The notes under the pieces: generated by a model
The model's input: only the letters and a program-made list of their open reading frames with translations
The model's database searches: none
Told to the model about the DNA's origin: nothing
Translations under genes and position numbers: made by a program
Assembly (NCBI RefSeq): GCF_001639745.1
Contig: NZ_LTAX01000001.1
Coordinates: 372,001-436,000 of the forward strand
Source: Marinomonas gallaica
Lineage (GTDB): Bacteria; Pseudomonadota; Gammaproteobacteria; Pseudomonadales; Marinomonadaceae
Direction of reading: 5' to 3'
DNA: 64,000 bases
In this document: positions 1 to 7,994 of the stretch, piece by piece
Position numbering within the stretch: position 1 is the stretch's first letter
Layout of the letters: each line of letters begins with the position of its first letter

Positions 1-573
1 ATTGATCGCCTCATTGTACTCACTGATCGCGTCTTCCATTTTATGAGTAAGAAAAAACTGCCTAGCCAAGTAAGAGTGATGATCTGCATTGATTTTGTAG
101 CGAAACCAATGAAGTAATTCATCGTATCGCGCAAAGCTATCCTCATCAATTTGCTTAGCCGTTTTTGCCGTCTGCAAATAGCCATGGAATGATTCAAACA
201 GACGCTTCATTTCCATTATTTGAATTTCGTCAACAACCGGTTTCGCTCGACGCTTCTCTTTACTGCTTTGGAACTGCTGCATCTCCTCATGAAGAAAACG
301 TCGACGTCGTGATAAAGGCTCATCAGGCTGAACAGCCAATAGCTCGTCGCAAATAGCAATCATACGAGCGTACAACCATAAACGCATATCTTTTGGTTGA
401 TACTGAGCGGGCAACTCATCTAAATAGCGGCGCACTTGACGCAACTGATTGTTAAGCAGCGCGACTTTACGCAACCGCTCAATCCGAGCCTGTTCTTTTA
501 ATTGTAGATAAATAGCAAACGCAATAAAGCCACCGATTACCATCAACAGTAGCGTTACGATAATTGCAGTCAT
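1..573 (-). CDS. Membrane-anchored hypothetical protein, C-terminus cut off by window edge
   Basis: The reading frame opens with ATG at 571-573 and stays open for 191 codons to the first base of the window, so the C-terminus is missing. It begins MTAIIVTLLLMVIGGFIAF, a single N-terminal membrane helix, followed by a charged cytoplasmic region (LKEQARIERLRK) that is probably helical. I do not recognise the family. It resembles the next upstream gene (641-1339) in layout and in scattered motifs: the 'LPaqYqP' patch after the helix, and an alanine-rich pair of helices near the end (KINADHHSYLARQFFLTHK versus FSYCLAHHDLLVKEAQASLE). The two look like diverged tandem paralogs, separated by only 67 bases and probably co-transcribed. 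No function can be assigned. Confidence 0.8.
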   Translation of the reverse strand, partial: MTAIIVTLLLMVIGGFIAFAIYLQLKEQARIERLRKVALLNNQLRQVRRYLDELPAQYQPKDMRLWLYARMIAICDELLAVQPDEPLSRRRRFLHEEMQQFQSSKEKRRAKPVVDEIQIMEMKRLFESFHGYLQTAKTAKQIDEDSFARYDELLHWFRYKINADHHSYLARQFFLTHKMEDAISEYNEAIN

Positions 574-640
574 ATTTTCGTTTTCCGAAGCGCTAATACG
601 TTATTGTTATATCAACCAATCTTCCCCAATAAAAAAGGGC

Positions 641-1339
641 TTAACTGGCTGTAGAATTGTTTCCAAATAGTTCTGTTTCAATCCGCTGGATAGTGTTTTG
701 CAGTTTTTTGAGCACCGGGTCTGCCTGCTCAAATGTCGCTACTTTTTCCATCTCAGCAAGTGCTAAACGAAGTTTTTCAAGCGCACTGGCTTTTTTATCA
801 AGTTCCAAACTTGCTTGGGCTTCTTTCACAAGCAAATCATGATGCGCTAAGCAATACGAGAAACGAATCTGTGCCACTTGGTCCTTTGCCGTTGCTTTAT
901 CAACTAAATCACTATTAACCAGCCCTCTTAATAACAGCGGTACAGATTGCAACCCTTGTTGCACGTGAGACAACTGAACATGTGTCTGCACTTTGTCATT
1001 AATGGACGCCTGCTGACCTAGCTTGAGTTCTTCTAAAAGCTGCAGATACCCAGGCAATGCACTTTCTAAGTCTACTACCAGTTTATGTCGGCCAAGTAAG
1101 TGAATACTTGAAATTAAGTATTCCAACAAGACAACTTTCGTTGTCAGAGGTAAATAGCGATCAGGTAATACATTCAATAAGTCTGCAACACGGTAGCTAC
1201 GCTTACTGAGCTGTTCTAGTTCGCGTTGCTGCTTCTCTTGGCGCTCTTTATAGAGTCTCAACAGCGATATAATCAGTATCGCCAATAGCAATACCACTGT
1301 CACGATAATTATAATTGTTACGATAAAGCTGCCCGACAC
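641..1339 (-). CDS. Membrane-anchored hypothetical protein, paralog of the preceding gene
   Basis: The protein has 232 residues. A single hydrophobic helix at about residues 5-27 (IVTIIIIVTVVLLLAILI) is followed by a basic, glutamine-rich stretch (KERQEKQQRELEQL) and then an all-helical soluble region. This suggests a bitopic inner-membrane protein facing the cytoplasm. No catalytic motif is visible and I do not recognise a family. It shares its plan with the truncated gene downstream (1-573): N-terminal anchor, LPxxYxP-type patch and C-terminal helices. It lies downstream of the phosphate transporter gene but is separated from it by an intrinsic terminator, so it may have its own promoter or depend on read-through. 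Confidence 0.8.
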   Translation of the reverse strand: MSGSFIVTIIIIVTVVLLLAILIISLLRLYKERQEKQQRELEQLSKRSYRVADLLNVLPDRYLPLTTKVVLLEYLISSIHLLGRHKLVVDLESALPGYLQLLEELKLGQQASINDKVQTHVQLSHVQQGLQSVPLLLRGLVNSDLVDKATAKDQVAQIRFSYCLAHHDLLVKEAQASLELDKKASALEKLRLALAEMEKVATFEQADPVLKKLQNTIQRIETELFGNNSTAS

Positions 1340-1384
1340 GAGATCACCATGAAGATTAGAAAAGTCTAAACTCTAAGCATATAA

Positions 1385-1415
1385 AAAAACCGACCATTAT
1401 GCATGATCGGTTTTT
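1385..1415 (-). terminator. Intrinsic terminator after pit
   Basis: On the minus strand an A-rich stretch leads into AACCGATCATGC, a short loop and a complementary arm with one mismatch (ATGGTCGGTT), followed by a run of T. The hairpin sits 26 bases after the pit stop codon. The A- and T-runs on both sides would let it work in either direction. Confidence 0.75.
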
Positions 1416-1440
1416 AAAGTATTCAAAACTAAGATGAGGT

Positions 1441-3009
1441 TTACGCGACTGAGAAACCTAGCAACGCATAGAAAATAATCGCTGATAGTATCCCTGAAGC
1501 AGGAACAGTAATAACCCATGCCGCAGCAATACGTATCAGTGCAGAGCGCTTCACTAACTCTTTCTTAGTTGCTTTCTTAAGACTCTTACGCTCATCACGT
1601 GAGATTGGCGCAGCGCTACGAAGAGACTTGACTTCACGTAAAATCGCACGTTTTTCCGCCACATCCGCTAACTTAAATCGCTCAACGAATGCCTGCGTTT
1701 CATCTTCACCAAGGCCTGAGCTAGTCGAGTGTTTCTCTATTTGAGCCAATTTTTTCTCGTAAGAAAGCTTCAAATATTCGCGCAAGAAGCCAACACCAAA
1801 GATACCACCGACCGCAATGTGCGTAGAGCTCACTGGTAAGCCAAGCTGAGAAGCGATAATTACCGTAATTGCAGCGGCCATTGCCACACAGAAAGCTCGA
1901 GTCTTATCCAGCTCTGTGATCTCTGAACCCACAGTACGAATAAGCTTAGGGCCAAACAATGCTAAACCAATGGCAATACCCAAACCACCTGTCAACATAA
2001 CCCACAGCGGAATAGACGCTTTAGCAGAAACACCACCATGCATTAGAGCATCATTGATTGCAGCCAACGGTCCAATTGCGTTTGCAACGTCGTTGGCGCC
2101 GTGAGCAAAACTCAATAGTGCAGCAGAAACAATCAATGGAATAGTAAATAAGCTATTGACCGCGTCTTTATCATTCTTAAGTGCATTTGCTGCACGGTCG
2201 ACTGCAGGGCGAACAATAAAGTAGACGGTTAACGCCAGACCTAAGCCTATCAATAAAGCCGTAACAATATCCAGATTCCAGATCTTCTTGAGACCTTTCA
2301 TTGCTAGATACGTTGAAAAAGCCCATACCATTAGAGCAACCAAAAATGGCACGACTTTTTTAGCCGCTTCTATCCTGTCACTCTTGTACATGACGGATCG
2401 TTTAATATAGATCAAAAAAGACGCAGCGATAATGCCACCCAATGCAGGTGAAATCACCCAACTAGCAACAATCGCGCCCACTTTATCCCAGTTGGCGATA
2501 TCCCAACCACCGGCGGCAATACCCGCTCCCATAACACCACCCACAATCGAGTGAGTCGTTGAGACTGGCGCACCTAAATACGTTGCCAAGTTCAACCAAA
2601 TTGCGCCAGCCAATAAAGCAGCCATCATAACCCAGATAAATGTTTCTACATCTGCAATCGCATTAGGGTTAATAATGCCTTTTTTAATGGTCCCAACAAC
2701 ACTACCGCCAGCAACAATTGCCCCCGCCGCTTCAAATACTGCTGCAATTAGAATCGCTCCAACCATAGACAAAGCTTTAGAGCCTACTGCAGGGCCAACG
2801 TTGTTCGCTACGTCATTGGCACCGATATTTAACGCCATATAAGCGCCAAAAGCGGATGCAATAGCTAAGATAGAAATGTTTGAGATGCCCTCTCCATGCG
2901 TATACGCATAGTAGCCAGACAAAACAACGAACGCTAGAGCGATCAAAATCCGAACGATATCACCGCCACGGGTAGTCTTTGAGCTTGTGCCGTAATCTGT
3001 AAGATCCAT
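1441..3009 (-). CDS. pit: Inorganic phosphate transporter, PiT family
   Basis: The product is a 522-residue polytopic inner-membrane protein of the PiT family, low-affinity symporters of metal-phosphate or phosphate with H+ or Na+. Both family signatures are visible: GANDVANNVGPAVGSKAL in the N-terminal half and GANDVANAIGPLAAI in the C-terminal half, reflecting the inverted repeat of the fold. About ten membrane segments flank a charged cytoplasmic loop near residues 430-490 (FKLADVAEKRAILREVKSLR). No pit-accessory DUF47 gene lies beside it, although such a partner is common in other bacteria. A Pho-box-like repeat lies about 230-245 bases upstream. Confidence 0.93.
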   Translation of the reverse strand: MDLTDYGTSSKTTRGGDIVRILIALAFVVLSGYYAYTHGEGISNISILAIASAFGAYMALNIGANDVANNVGPAVGSKALSMVGAILIAAVFEAAGAIVAGGSVVGTIKKGIINPNAIADVETFIWVMMAALLAGAIWLNLATYLGAPVSTTHSIVGGVMGAGIAAGGWDIANWDKVGAIVASWVISPALGGIIAASFLIYIKRSVMYKSDRIEAAKKVVPFLVALMVWAFSTYLAMKGLKKIWNLDIVTALLIGLGLALTVYFIVRPAVDRAANALKNDKDAVNSLFTIPLIVSAALLSFAHGANDVANAIGPLAAINDALMHGGVSAKASIPLWVMLTGGLGIAIGLALFGPKLIRTVGSEITELDKTRAFCVAMAAAITVIIASQLGLPVSSTHIAVGGIFGVGFLREYLKLSYEKKLAQIEKHSTSSGLGEDETQAFVERFKLADVAEKRAILREVKSLRSAAPISRDERKSLKKATKKELVKRSALIRIAAAWVITVPASGILSAIIFYALLGFSVA

Positions 3010-3237
3010 AAAAAGATACTTCTTAAAAAATTAAACGACGCTGGTTGGCGAATCTTCACCTAGCCGCTCTTTTCCTAGAGGGCCCAAACCAGCCTTTCAA
3101 ATTAATCCGTCAAAATTCATTAAACTGAAACGCGCGTCATTCTACACTTAGAACATTTTTATAAAAACCCAATAGAGCCTGAATCATGATTTAAGTAAGA
3201 GGTTTTTTGGCGCACATTTCATTTCGGTTGCATTTAT

Positions 3238-3255
3238 ATGACTTTAATGTGACAG
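3238..3255 (-). promoter_or_regulatory. Candidate PhoB box upstream of pit
   Basis: On the minus strand the sequence reads CTGTCAC-ATTA-AAGTCAT. This matches the PhoB pattern of two CTGTCAT-like heptamers 11 bases apart at 11 of 14 heptamer positions. It lies about 230 bases before the pit start, leaving a long leader, and no convincing -10 element follows at the expected distance. The call is tentative. Confidence 0.35.
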
Positions 3256-3301
3256 CAATGTTACAACCAATACCATTCTGAATATTTTATTAAATTTAGG
3301 C

Positions 3302-3324
3302 AAAAAAAAGCCCCAAAAGGGGCT
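3302..3324 (-). terminator. Intrinsic terminator of the aldehyde dehydrogenase gene
   Basis: On the minus strand AGCCCC-TTTT-GGGGCT is followed by seven to eight T residues. It sits 51 bases after the stop codon. Confidence 0.9.
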
Positions 3325-3374
3325 AAAAAGTTAGAATTGGGGGGCCAATTCTCAGGGTAAAAAGTAACTGGGAC

Positions 3375-4892
3375 TTAGAAGAAGCCCATTGGGTTAATAT
3401 CGTAGCTTACTAACATATTCTTAGTTTGCTGATAGTGATCAAGCATCATTTTGTGGTTTTCTCGACCAACACCGGATTTTTTGTAACCACCAAATGCTGC
3501 ATGTGCTGGGTATTGGTGGTAGCAGTTCATCCACACTCGGCCGGACTGAATACCGCGCCCCATGCGATAAGCGCGATTGGTGTCACGGGTCCATACGCCA
3601 GCACCCAGACCAAACTCAGTATCGTTGGCTATCGCTAACGCTTCAGCTTCATCTTTAAAGGTAGTCACGGATACAACAGGACCGAAAATTTCTTCTTGGA
3701 AGACACGCATGTCATTGGTGCCTTTGAGCAGTGTTGGCTTAATGTAAAATCCATCATTGAAACCCTCAACCACTTCTTGATCACCACCAACAAGTACCTC
3801 AGCCCCCTCATCGCGGCCAATTTTTAGGTAACTTAAGATCTTTTCAAACTGCTCTTGTGACGCTTGAGCCCCCACCATGGTGTCAGTATCCAGTGGGTTC
3901 CCACGTTTAATCTTTTCAATGCGGTCTATGACAAGCTTAATAAAATCATCGTACATATCTTCTTGGATCAACAAACGCGACGGACAGGTACATACTTCAC
4001 CTTGGTTAAAGAACGCCAATACGGCACCTTCAACACATTTGCTAACAAACTCGTCTTCAGCGTCCATGATGTCGCTAAAGTAGACATTAGGTGATTTTCC
4101 GCCTAACTCAACAGTGGATGGTATAATGTTTTCAGCGGCACATTTTAGGATGTGTGAGCCTACGGGGGTAGAACCAGTGAAGGCAATTTTGGCGATTCGT
4201 TTACTGGTTGCCAACGCTTGTCCGGCCTCTGCGCCGTAGCCGTTGACTATGTTGAGCACGCCAGCGGGTAACAAGTCACTAATCAATTCAGCTAATACTA
4301 AAATAGAAGCAGGTGTTTGTTCGGCAGGTTTTAGCACAACACAGTTACCCGCAGCGAGCGCTGGCGCTAATTTCCATGCTGCCATGAGCAAAGGGAAGTT
4401 CCACGGGATAATCTGACCCACAACACCTAGTGGTTCGTGAAAGTGGTAGGCGACGGTGTTCTCGTCGATTTCACCGATGGAGCCTTCTTGAGCACGAATA
4501 GCCCCCGCGAAATAGCGGAAGTGATCCGCTGCAAGTGGTACATCTGCAGCTAAGGTTTCTCGGACTGACTTCCCATTATCCCAAGTGTCTGCGACTGCCA
4601 AAACTTCTAAATTTGCTTCAATGCGATCAGCGATTTTTAACAGCACTAATGAACGCGCTTGAACCGATGTTTTACCCCAAGCCTCTTTTGCAGCATGCGC
4701 TGCATCAAGTGCAAGGTTAATATCTTCTTCGGTAGATCGAGGAATACGACAGAATGGTTTACCATCGACAGGGCTGACGTTGTCAAAGTATTCACCTTTA
4801 ACTGGGGCTACCCATTCGCCACCGATAAAGTTTTCATACTGCTCATTAAAGCTAACAACGCTGCCTTCAGAACCTGGTTTTGCATAGATCAT
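3375..4892 (-). CDS. exaC: NAD-dependent aldehyde dehydrogenase, ExaC/AldB type
   Basis: This 505-residue enzyme is predicted to oxidise acetaldehyde and other short aldehydes to the acid in the cytoplasm. Family landmarks are in order: the NAD-binding region ([18 protein letters not shown]), the nucleotide-loop FTGSTPVG, the general-base glutamate in ELGGKSPN, and the catalytic cysteine region [13 protein letters not shown]. The ending DINPMGFF is typical of the ExaC/AcoD/AldB group, whose members are almost the same length (about 506). It is transcribed divergently from an AraC-family gene, and the repeats between them suggest that regulator controls it. A single-gene unit is likely, because a strong terminator follows. 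The physiological aldehyde is not known from sequence. Confidence 0.93.
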   Translation of the reverse strand: MIYAKPGSEGSVVSFNEQYENFIGGEWVAPVKGEYFDNVSPVDGKPFCRIPRSTEEDINLALDAAHAAKEAWGKTSVQARSLVLLKIADRIEANLEVLAVADTWDNGKSVRETLAADVPLAADHFRYFAGAIRAQEGSIGEIDENTVAYHFHEPLGVVGQIIPWNFPLLMAAWKLAPALAAGNCVVLKPAEQTPASILVLAELISDLLPAGVLNIVNGYGAEAGQALATSKRIAKIAFTGSTPVGSHILKCAAENIIPSTVELGGKSPNVYFSDIMDAEDEFVSKCVEGAVLAFFNQGEVCTCPSRLLIQEDMYDDFIKLVIDRIEKIKRGNPLDTDTMVGAQASQEQFEKILSYLKIGRDEGAEVLVGGDQEVVEGFNDGFYIKPTLLKGTNDMRVFQEEIFGPVVSVTTFKDEAEALAIANDTEFGLGAGVWTRDTNRAYRMGRGIQSGRVWMNCYHQYPAHAAFGGYKKSGVGRENHKMMLDHYQQTKNMLVSYDINPMGFF

Positions 4893-4969
4893 ACTGTTTA
4901 CTCCGGTTATTGTTGTTTTCAGTAATTCAATTACTATGCATTCAATGTAGACCTATGTTTTGGAAGTTT

Positions 4970-5004
4970 CTTGTCTGACAGTCTAAAAAACTTGTCTAGC
5001 AGTC
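4970..5004. promoter_or_regulatory. Direct repeat, candidate AraC-type operator
   Basis: CTTGTCTGACAGTC (4970-4983) is repeated as CTTGTCTAGCAGTC (4991-5004). The two copies are 21 bases apart, start to start, which is two helical turns. Paired direct half-sites at this phasing are typical of AraC/XylS proteins. The repeats lie between the aldehyde dehydrogenase gene and the divergent AraC gene, about 80-110 bases upstream of the dehydrogenase start. Confidence 0.6.
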
Positions 5005-5094
5005 CATAAACGTTGACCGTACTCTATAATTTAGGTTAATCATTAAACAACCCTTACTCAGCACTACCATCAAACAACAATTAAAGAGGTGTGT

Positions 5095-6003
5095 ATGACT
5101 CATCAAATTGCGAGCCTTGGGACGCTGCGACAGCCCACAAAGCTTGTAGAAAACCGCGTTTGTTTTGCTGGCCCACACGCCGAACTCAGCATCTATGATA
5201 CTTATGAACAAGCAGAGCGAGTTAGCTTGAAATCGGATTCACTACTCTATTGCGGCATGGTCACTGGCGCCAAAGTAATGCATACCAAAAGTGAAGAAAA
5301 CATTCCCTTTCTACCGCATGAATCCTTTATTCTCGCACCTAAAGAAGAAGTCTTTATCGATTTTCCGGAAGCGTCACTAGATCGACCCACAACCTGCTTA
5401 ACCGTTGAAATATCTCAAGAGCGCATTGCACAAATATGCGATCGCATGAATGATGTGACTAACATGAATGGATTGTCGCTAATCAATCCAAATAAACCAC
5501 TGCACGCACTACACACACAAGGCACGCAACAGGTACTGGATCGCCTAGTAAGCGACTTTGTACAAAATGACCCTGACCGCGATTTGTTGGTCGATTTTGG
5601 GGTCAGCGAACTGGTCACTCGTATTTTGCGTCATCATGGCCGTGAAGCCTTACTACAATTCACTAAGCTAATGCCCGATGCCAACGGCTTAACAAATGCG
5701 TTAAGCTTTATTGAATCAAACTTAGCTATGCCGTTGGACATTGATCAGTTAAGTAAGCTCTCCTGTATGAGCCGAAGCCGCTTTTATCAAGAATTCAAAC
5801 GTCACCTTGGGTGCACGCCTAACGAATATCAGCATCAACGGCGCATGAGCGTTGCCTTGGAGTTTTTAAAACAAAAACGTTCTGTAACAGAGGTCAGTAT
5901 GGAGCTAGGCTATCAAAGTTTGAGCCACTTCAGTCGTCGCTTCCATCAACATTTCGGTGTATCGCCACGCCAAATCCAGAGTCAACTCAACCTGCAACAC
6001 TAG
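5095..6003 (+). CDS. AraC-family transcriptional regulator
   Basis: The protein has 302 residues, with an N-terminal sensing domain of about 190 residues (AraC N-terminal-like, starting TKLVENRVCFAG). Two helix-turn-helix units follow at about 205-300: SFIESNLAMPLDIDQLSKLS, then VTEVSMELGYQSLSHFSRRF, which is the classic second-helix signature, ending HFGVSPRQIQSQL. ATG at 5095 is chosen over the in-frame GTG six bases earlier because AAAGAGG at 5083-5089 is then a well-spaced ribosome binding site; the GTG would overlap it. Its divergence from the aldehyde dehydrogenase gene, with a phased direct repeat between them, suggests it activates that gene in response to an alcohol or aldehyde signal. 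The inducer is an inference only. Confidence 0.9.
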   Translation: MTHQIASLGTLRQPTKLVENRVCFAGPHAELSIYDTYEQAERVSLKSDSLLYCGMVTGAKVMHTKSEENIPFLPHESFILAPKEEVFIDFPEASLDRPTTCLTVEISQERIAQICDRMNDVTNMNGLSLINPNKPLHALHTQGTQQVLDRLVSDFVQNDPDRDLLVDFGVSELVTRILRHHGREALLQFTKLMPDANGLTNALSFIESNLAMPLDIDQLSKLSCMSRSRFYQEFKRHLGCTPNEYQHQRRMSVALEFLKQKRSVTEVSMELGYQSLSHFSRRFHQHFGVSPRQIQSQLNLQH

Positions 6004-6024
6004 CCCCTCTTTTATAGTGATTAT

Positions 6025-6055
6025 AAGGGAGTATCCAAAAGCTCCCTTCGTTTTC
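6025..6055 (+). terminator. Probable intrinsic terminator after the AraC gene
   Basis: AAGGGAG and CTCCCTT form a 7-base-pair stem around a 10-base loop, followed by CGTTTT. It begins 22 bases after the stop codon. Confidence 0.55.
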
Positions 6056-6116
6056 CCTGACGTTAGTTGATACTATTAACTTCATTCTACTGTTTATGGT
6101 GATATAAGGGATCTCC

Positions 6117-7355
6117 ATGCCATCCTTACCTGATTCGCTGCTCAGCCAGCCTAATTTTGTACATTTTTGGACTGGGCAAATCGCCTCTTCTTTCGCATTT
6201 CAGATGCTTGCTGTCGGCATTGGCTGGCAAGTCTACGATTTAACCAGTAGTGCGATGGCACTTGGTTTAGTAGGGCTATTTCAATTTTTACCACAGCTTA
6301 TGCTGACGCTTGTGGTTGGACATATAGCAGATCGATATAACCGTCGTCTTATCTGTGTTTGTACTCGTTTAGCCATGGCTGCAACCGTTGGCATATTGGC
6401 CTACGGAAACATATCAGACACAGTATCAGCAAACATGATCTATACCTGCGCGGTTATGCTAGGCACTGCGCGTGCTTTTGAAATGCCTGCAGGACAAGCT
6501 ATTTTACCTAACCTTGTCCCCCCAGAACTACTTTCTAAAGCCGTAAGCGCTATCGCTTCAGCCCGCGAAATATCCGTGATTGCAGGGCCTGCTTTAGGTG
6601 GTGTCATCTATTTACTGGGCGCACCTACACTCTATTTTACTAGCATGGCTTGTTTTTTAGTGTCTTGCTGTATTTTGTTTTTCTTACATTACAACTATGT
6701 ATCCAAAGGAAAACAGCCCGTGAACCTGCATCATTTATTTGGTGGATTACGCTATATTAAAAATAACAAACTGATTCTTGGATCCGTATCTCTGGACATG
6801 TTTGCGGTGTTATTGGGCGGCGCAACAGCCCTACTCCCTATTGTCGCAAAAGACATTTTGCAAACGGGTCCTTGGGGGCTTGGCTTACTACGTTGTGCGC
6901 CAGCAGTGGGCGCACTATTAATGTCTGTCTATTTGGCTCGACATCCTTTAACCCACAGTGTTGGAAAAATCATGTACGCCGCCATCGCCCTATTTGGCTT
7001 AGCCACCATTGTATTTGGGTTATCGGAACATTTACTTCTATCTATGTCAGCACTGTTTGTATTGGGCGCCTCAGATATGATCAGCGTAGTCATTCGCTCA
7101 ACCTTAGTTCAATTGGAAACACCGGATGATATGCGAGGACGAGTCAGTGCCGCCAATTCAATCTTCATTGGCAGCTCAAATCAGCTTGGGGAATTTGAAT
7201 CGGGTGCAACGGCGGCGTTATTTGGCACTGTACCAGCCATTGTGCTTGGAGGCTTTGGCACGATCGCTGTAGTCGGTATATGGGTGTACTTATTTCCCAG
7301 CCTATTCCACCGCAACGCTCTAGAGAATGATAATGAACCCACAAAACCAGCATAG
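6117..7355 (+). CDS. MFS transporter, EntS-like (MFS_3 type)
   Basis: The protein has 412 residues and about twelve membrane segments. The N-terminal half carries the MFS loop 2-3 motif as GHIADRYNRRL, and the opening (FVHFWTGQIASSFAFQMLAVGIGWQVYDLT) matches the EntS-like exporter group, which exports siderophores and other small molecules. AAGGGA about five bases before the ATG is a good ribosome binding site. The gene stands alone between the AraC gene and the tRNA-Leu pair, so its neighbours do not reveal a substrate. A drug or metabolite efflux role is likely; anything more specific would be a guess. Confidence 0.85.
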   Translation: MPSLPDSLLSQPNFVHFWTGQIASSFAFQMLAVGIGWQVYDLTSSAMALGLVGLFQFLPQLMLTLVVGHIADRYNRRLICVCTRLAMAATVGILAYGNISDTVSANMIYTCAVMLGTARAFEMPAGQAILPNLVPPELLSKAVSAIASAREISVIAGPALGGVIYLLGAPTLYFTSMACFLVSCCILFFLHYNYVSKGKQPVNLHHLFGGLRYIKNNKLILGSVSLDMFAVLLGGATALLPIVAKDILQTGPWGLGLLRCAPAVGALLMSVYLARHPLTHSVGKIMYAAIALFGLATIVFGLSEHLLLSMSALFVLGASDMISVVIRSTLVQLETPDDMRGRVSAANSIFIGSSNQLGEFESGATAALFGTVPAIVLGGFGTIAVVGIWVYLFPSLFHRNALENDNEPTKPA

Positions 7356-7434
7356 AGATCATATATCGGCGTATTGACTAAGATGAGCGCAATATTCACA
7401 CAAAATGTATAGGTGGGCATAAATTTCAGGCAAC

Positions 7435-7465
7435 AAAAAGCCGATCTAAATAGATCGGCTTTTTT
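7435..7465 (-). terminator. Terminator of tRNA-Leu copy 1
   Basis: On the minus strand AAGCCGATCTA-TT-TAGATCGGCTT is followed by TTT. It lies immediately 3' of the tRNA. Confidence 0.85.
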
Positions 7466-7470
7466 AAATT

Positions 7471-7555
7471 TGGTGCGGAAGGAGAGACTCGAACTCTCAC
7501 GCCGTGAAGCACTGGAACCTAAATCCAGCGTGTCTACCAATTCCACCACTCCCGC
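7471..7555 (-). tRNA. tRNA-Leu(UAG), copy 1
   Basis: On the minus strand the gene is 85 nt long. The acceptor stem is GCGGGAG/CUUCCGC, the anticodon stem CUGGA/UCCAG encloses loop UUUAGGU with anticodon UAG, the class II long variable arm is present, the T-arm contains GUUCGAGUC, and the 3' end carries an encoded CCA (reads CUN codons). It is preceded by a strong promoter and followed by an intrinsic terminator, and is identical to copy 2. Confidence 0.97.
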
Positions 7556-7569
7556 AAGGAATGAGGCGT

Positions 7570-7597
7570 ATTATAGGGATACGCATTTTAAGGTCAA
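7570..7597 (-). promoter_or_regulatory. Sigma-70 promoter of tRNA-Leu copy 1
   Basis: The minus strand carries TTGACC (7592-7597), a 16-base spacer and TATAAT (7570-7575), about 15 bases before the mature 5' end. Confidence 0.85.
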
Positions 7598-7681
7598 GTA
7601 TTTTTTAGCGCTTTTATAAAAAAAGCGACTCGACTTAATATAAATAAATGCTTTATGTATCAACCATTTATTTTAGGCAAT

Positions 7682-7713
7682 AAAAAAGCCGATCTATTTA
7701 GATCGGCTTTTTT
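7682..7713 (-). terminator. Terminator of tRNA-Leu copy 2
   Basis: It uses the same stem as copy 1 (AAGCCGATCTA with TAGATCGGCTT) and ends in a T-run of six on the minus strand. Confidence 0.85.
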
Positions 7714-7718
7714 AAATT

Positions 7719-7803
7719 TGGTGCGGAAGGAGAGACTCGAACTCTCACGCCGTGAAGCACTGGAACCTAAATCCAGCGTGTCTACCAATTCCACCACTCC
7801 CGC
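7719..7803 (-). tRNA. tRNA-Leu(UAG), copy 2
   Basis: This 85-nt gene is identical to copy 1 over its whole length: anticodon UAG in loop UUUAGGU, long variable arm, encoded CCA. It has its own promoter and terminator, so the two are independent transcription units rather than a single polycistronic tRNA transcript. Confidence 0.97.
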
Positions 7804-7817
7804 AAGGAATGTGGCGT

Positions 7818-7845
7818 ATTATAGAGAAACGCTTATACAGGTCAA
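7818..7845 (-). promoter_or_regulatory. Sigma-70 promoter of tRNA-Leu copy 2
   Basis: The minus strand carries TTGACC (7840-7845), a 16-base spacer and TATAAT (7818-7823). Confidence 0.85.
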
Positions 7846-7994
7846 GCTTTTTATTTCATTCTTTAACCACTAAGCGTCAAACCTCTAAACAGACTGTATA
7901 AAATACATTAGTAAACCACACTTTACTGATAAGTTTACTGACAATTTCACGTGTCGTCTTTATAATGCCCGCGTCAATTTCGGAGAGTTATCTT

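Larger units (their letters stand above)
3010..3374. other. Intergenic region between pit and the aldehyde dehydrogenase gene
   Basis: This 365-base stretch holds the dehydrogenase terminator at its right end and a PhoB-box-like sequence at 3238-3255. It presumably also contains the pit promoter and leader. I see no small gene or structured RNA in it. Confidence 0.6.
7428..7846. repeat. Tandem duplication of a tRNA-Leu unit (about 171 bp per copy)
   Basis: Copy 1 (7428-7597) and copy 2 (7675-7845) each contain, on the minus strand, a sigma-70 promoter, an identical tRNA-Leu(UAG) gene with encoded CCA, and a terminator built on the same GCCGATCT/AGATCGGC stem. The tRNA genes are identical; the promoter spacers and terminator loops have diverged slightly. 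Confidence 0.9.

Noticed and set aside
5089-5097. GTG start for the AraC regulator
   Set aside because: It lies inside the AAAGAGG ribosome binding site; ATG at 5095 is properly spaced.
7181-7873. Open frames over the tRNA-Leu region whose translations contain RKERLELSRREALEP
   Set aside because: This peptide is the well-known spurious translation of a tRNA-Leu gene. The frames cover both tRNA copies, promoters and terminators and have no ribosome binding site.
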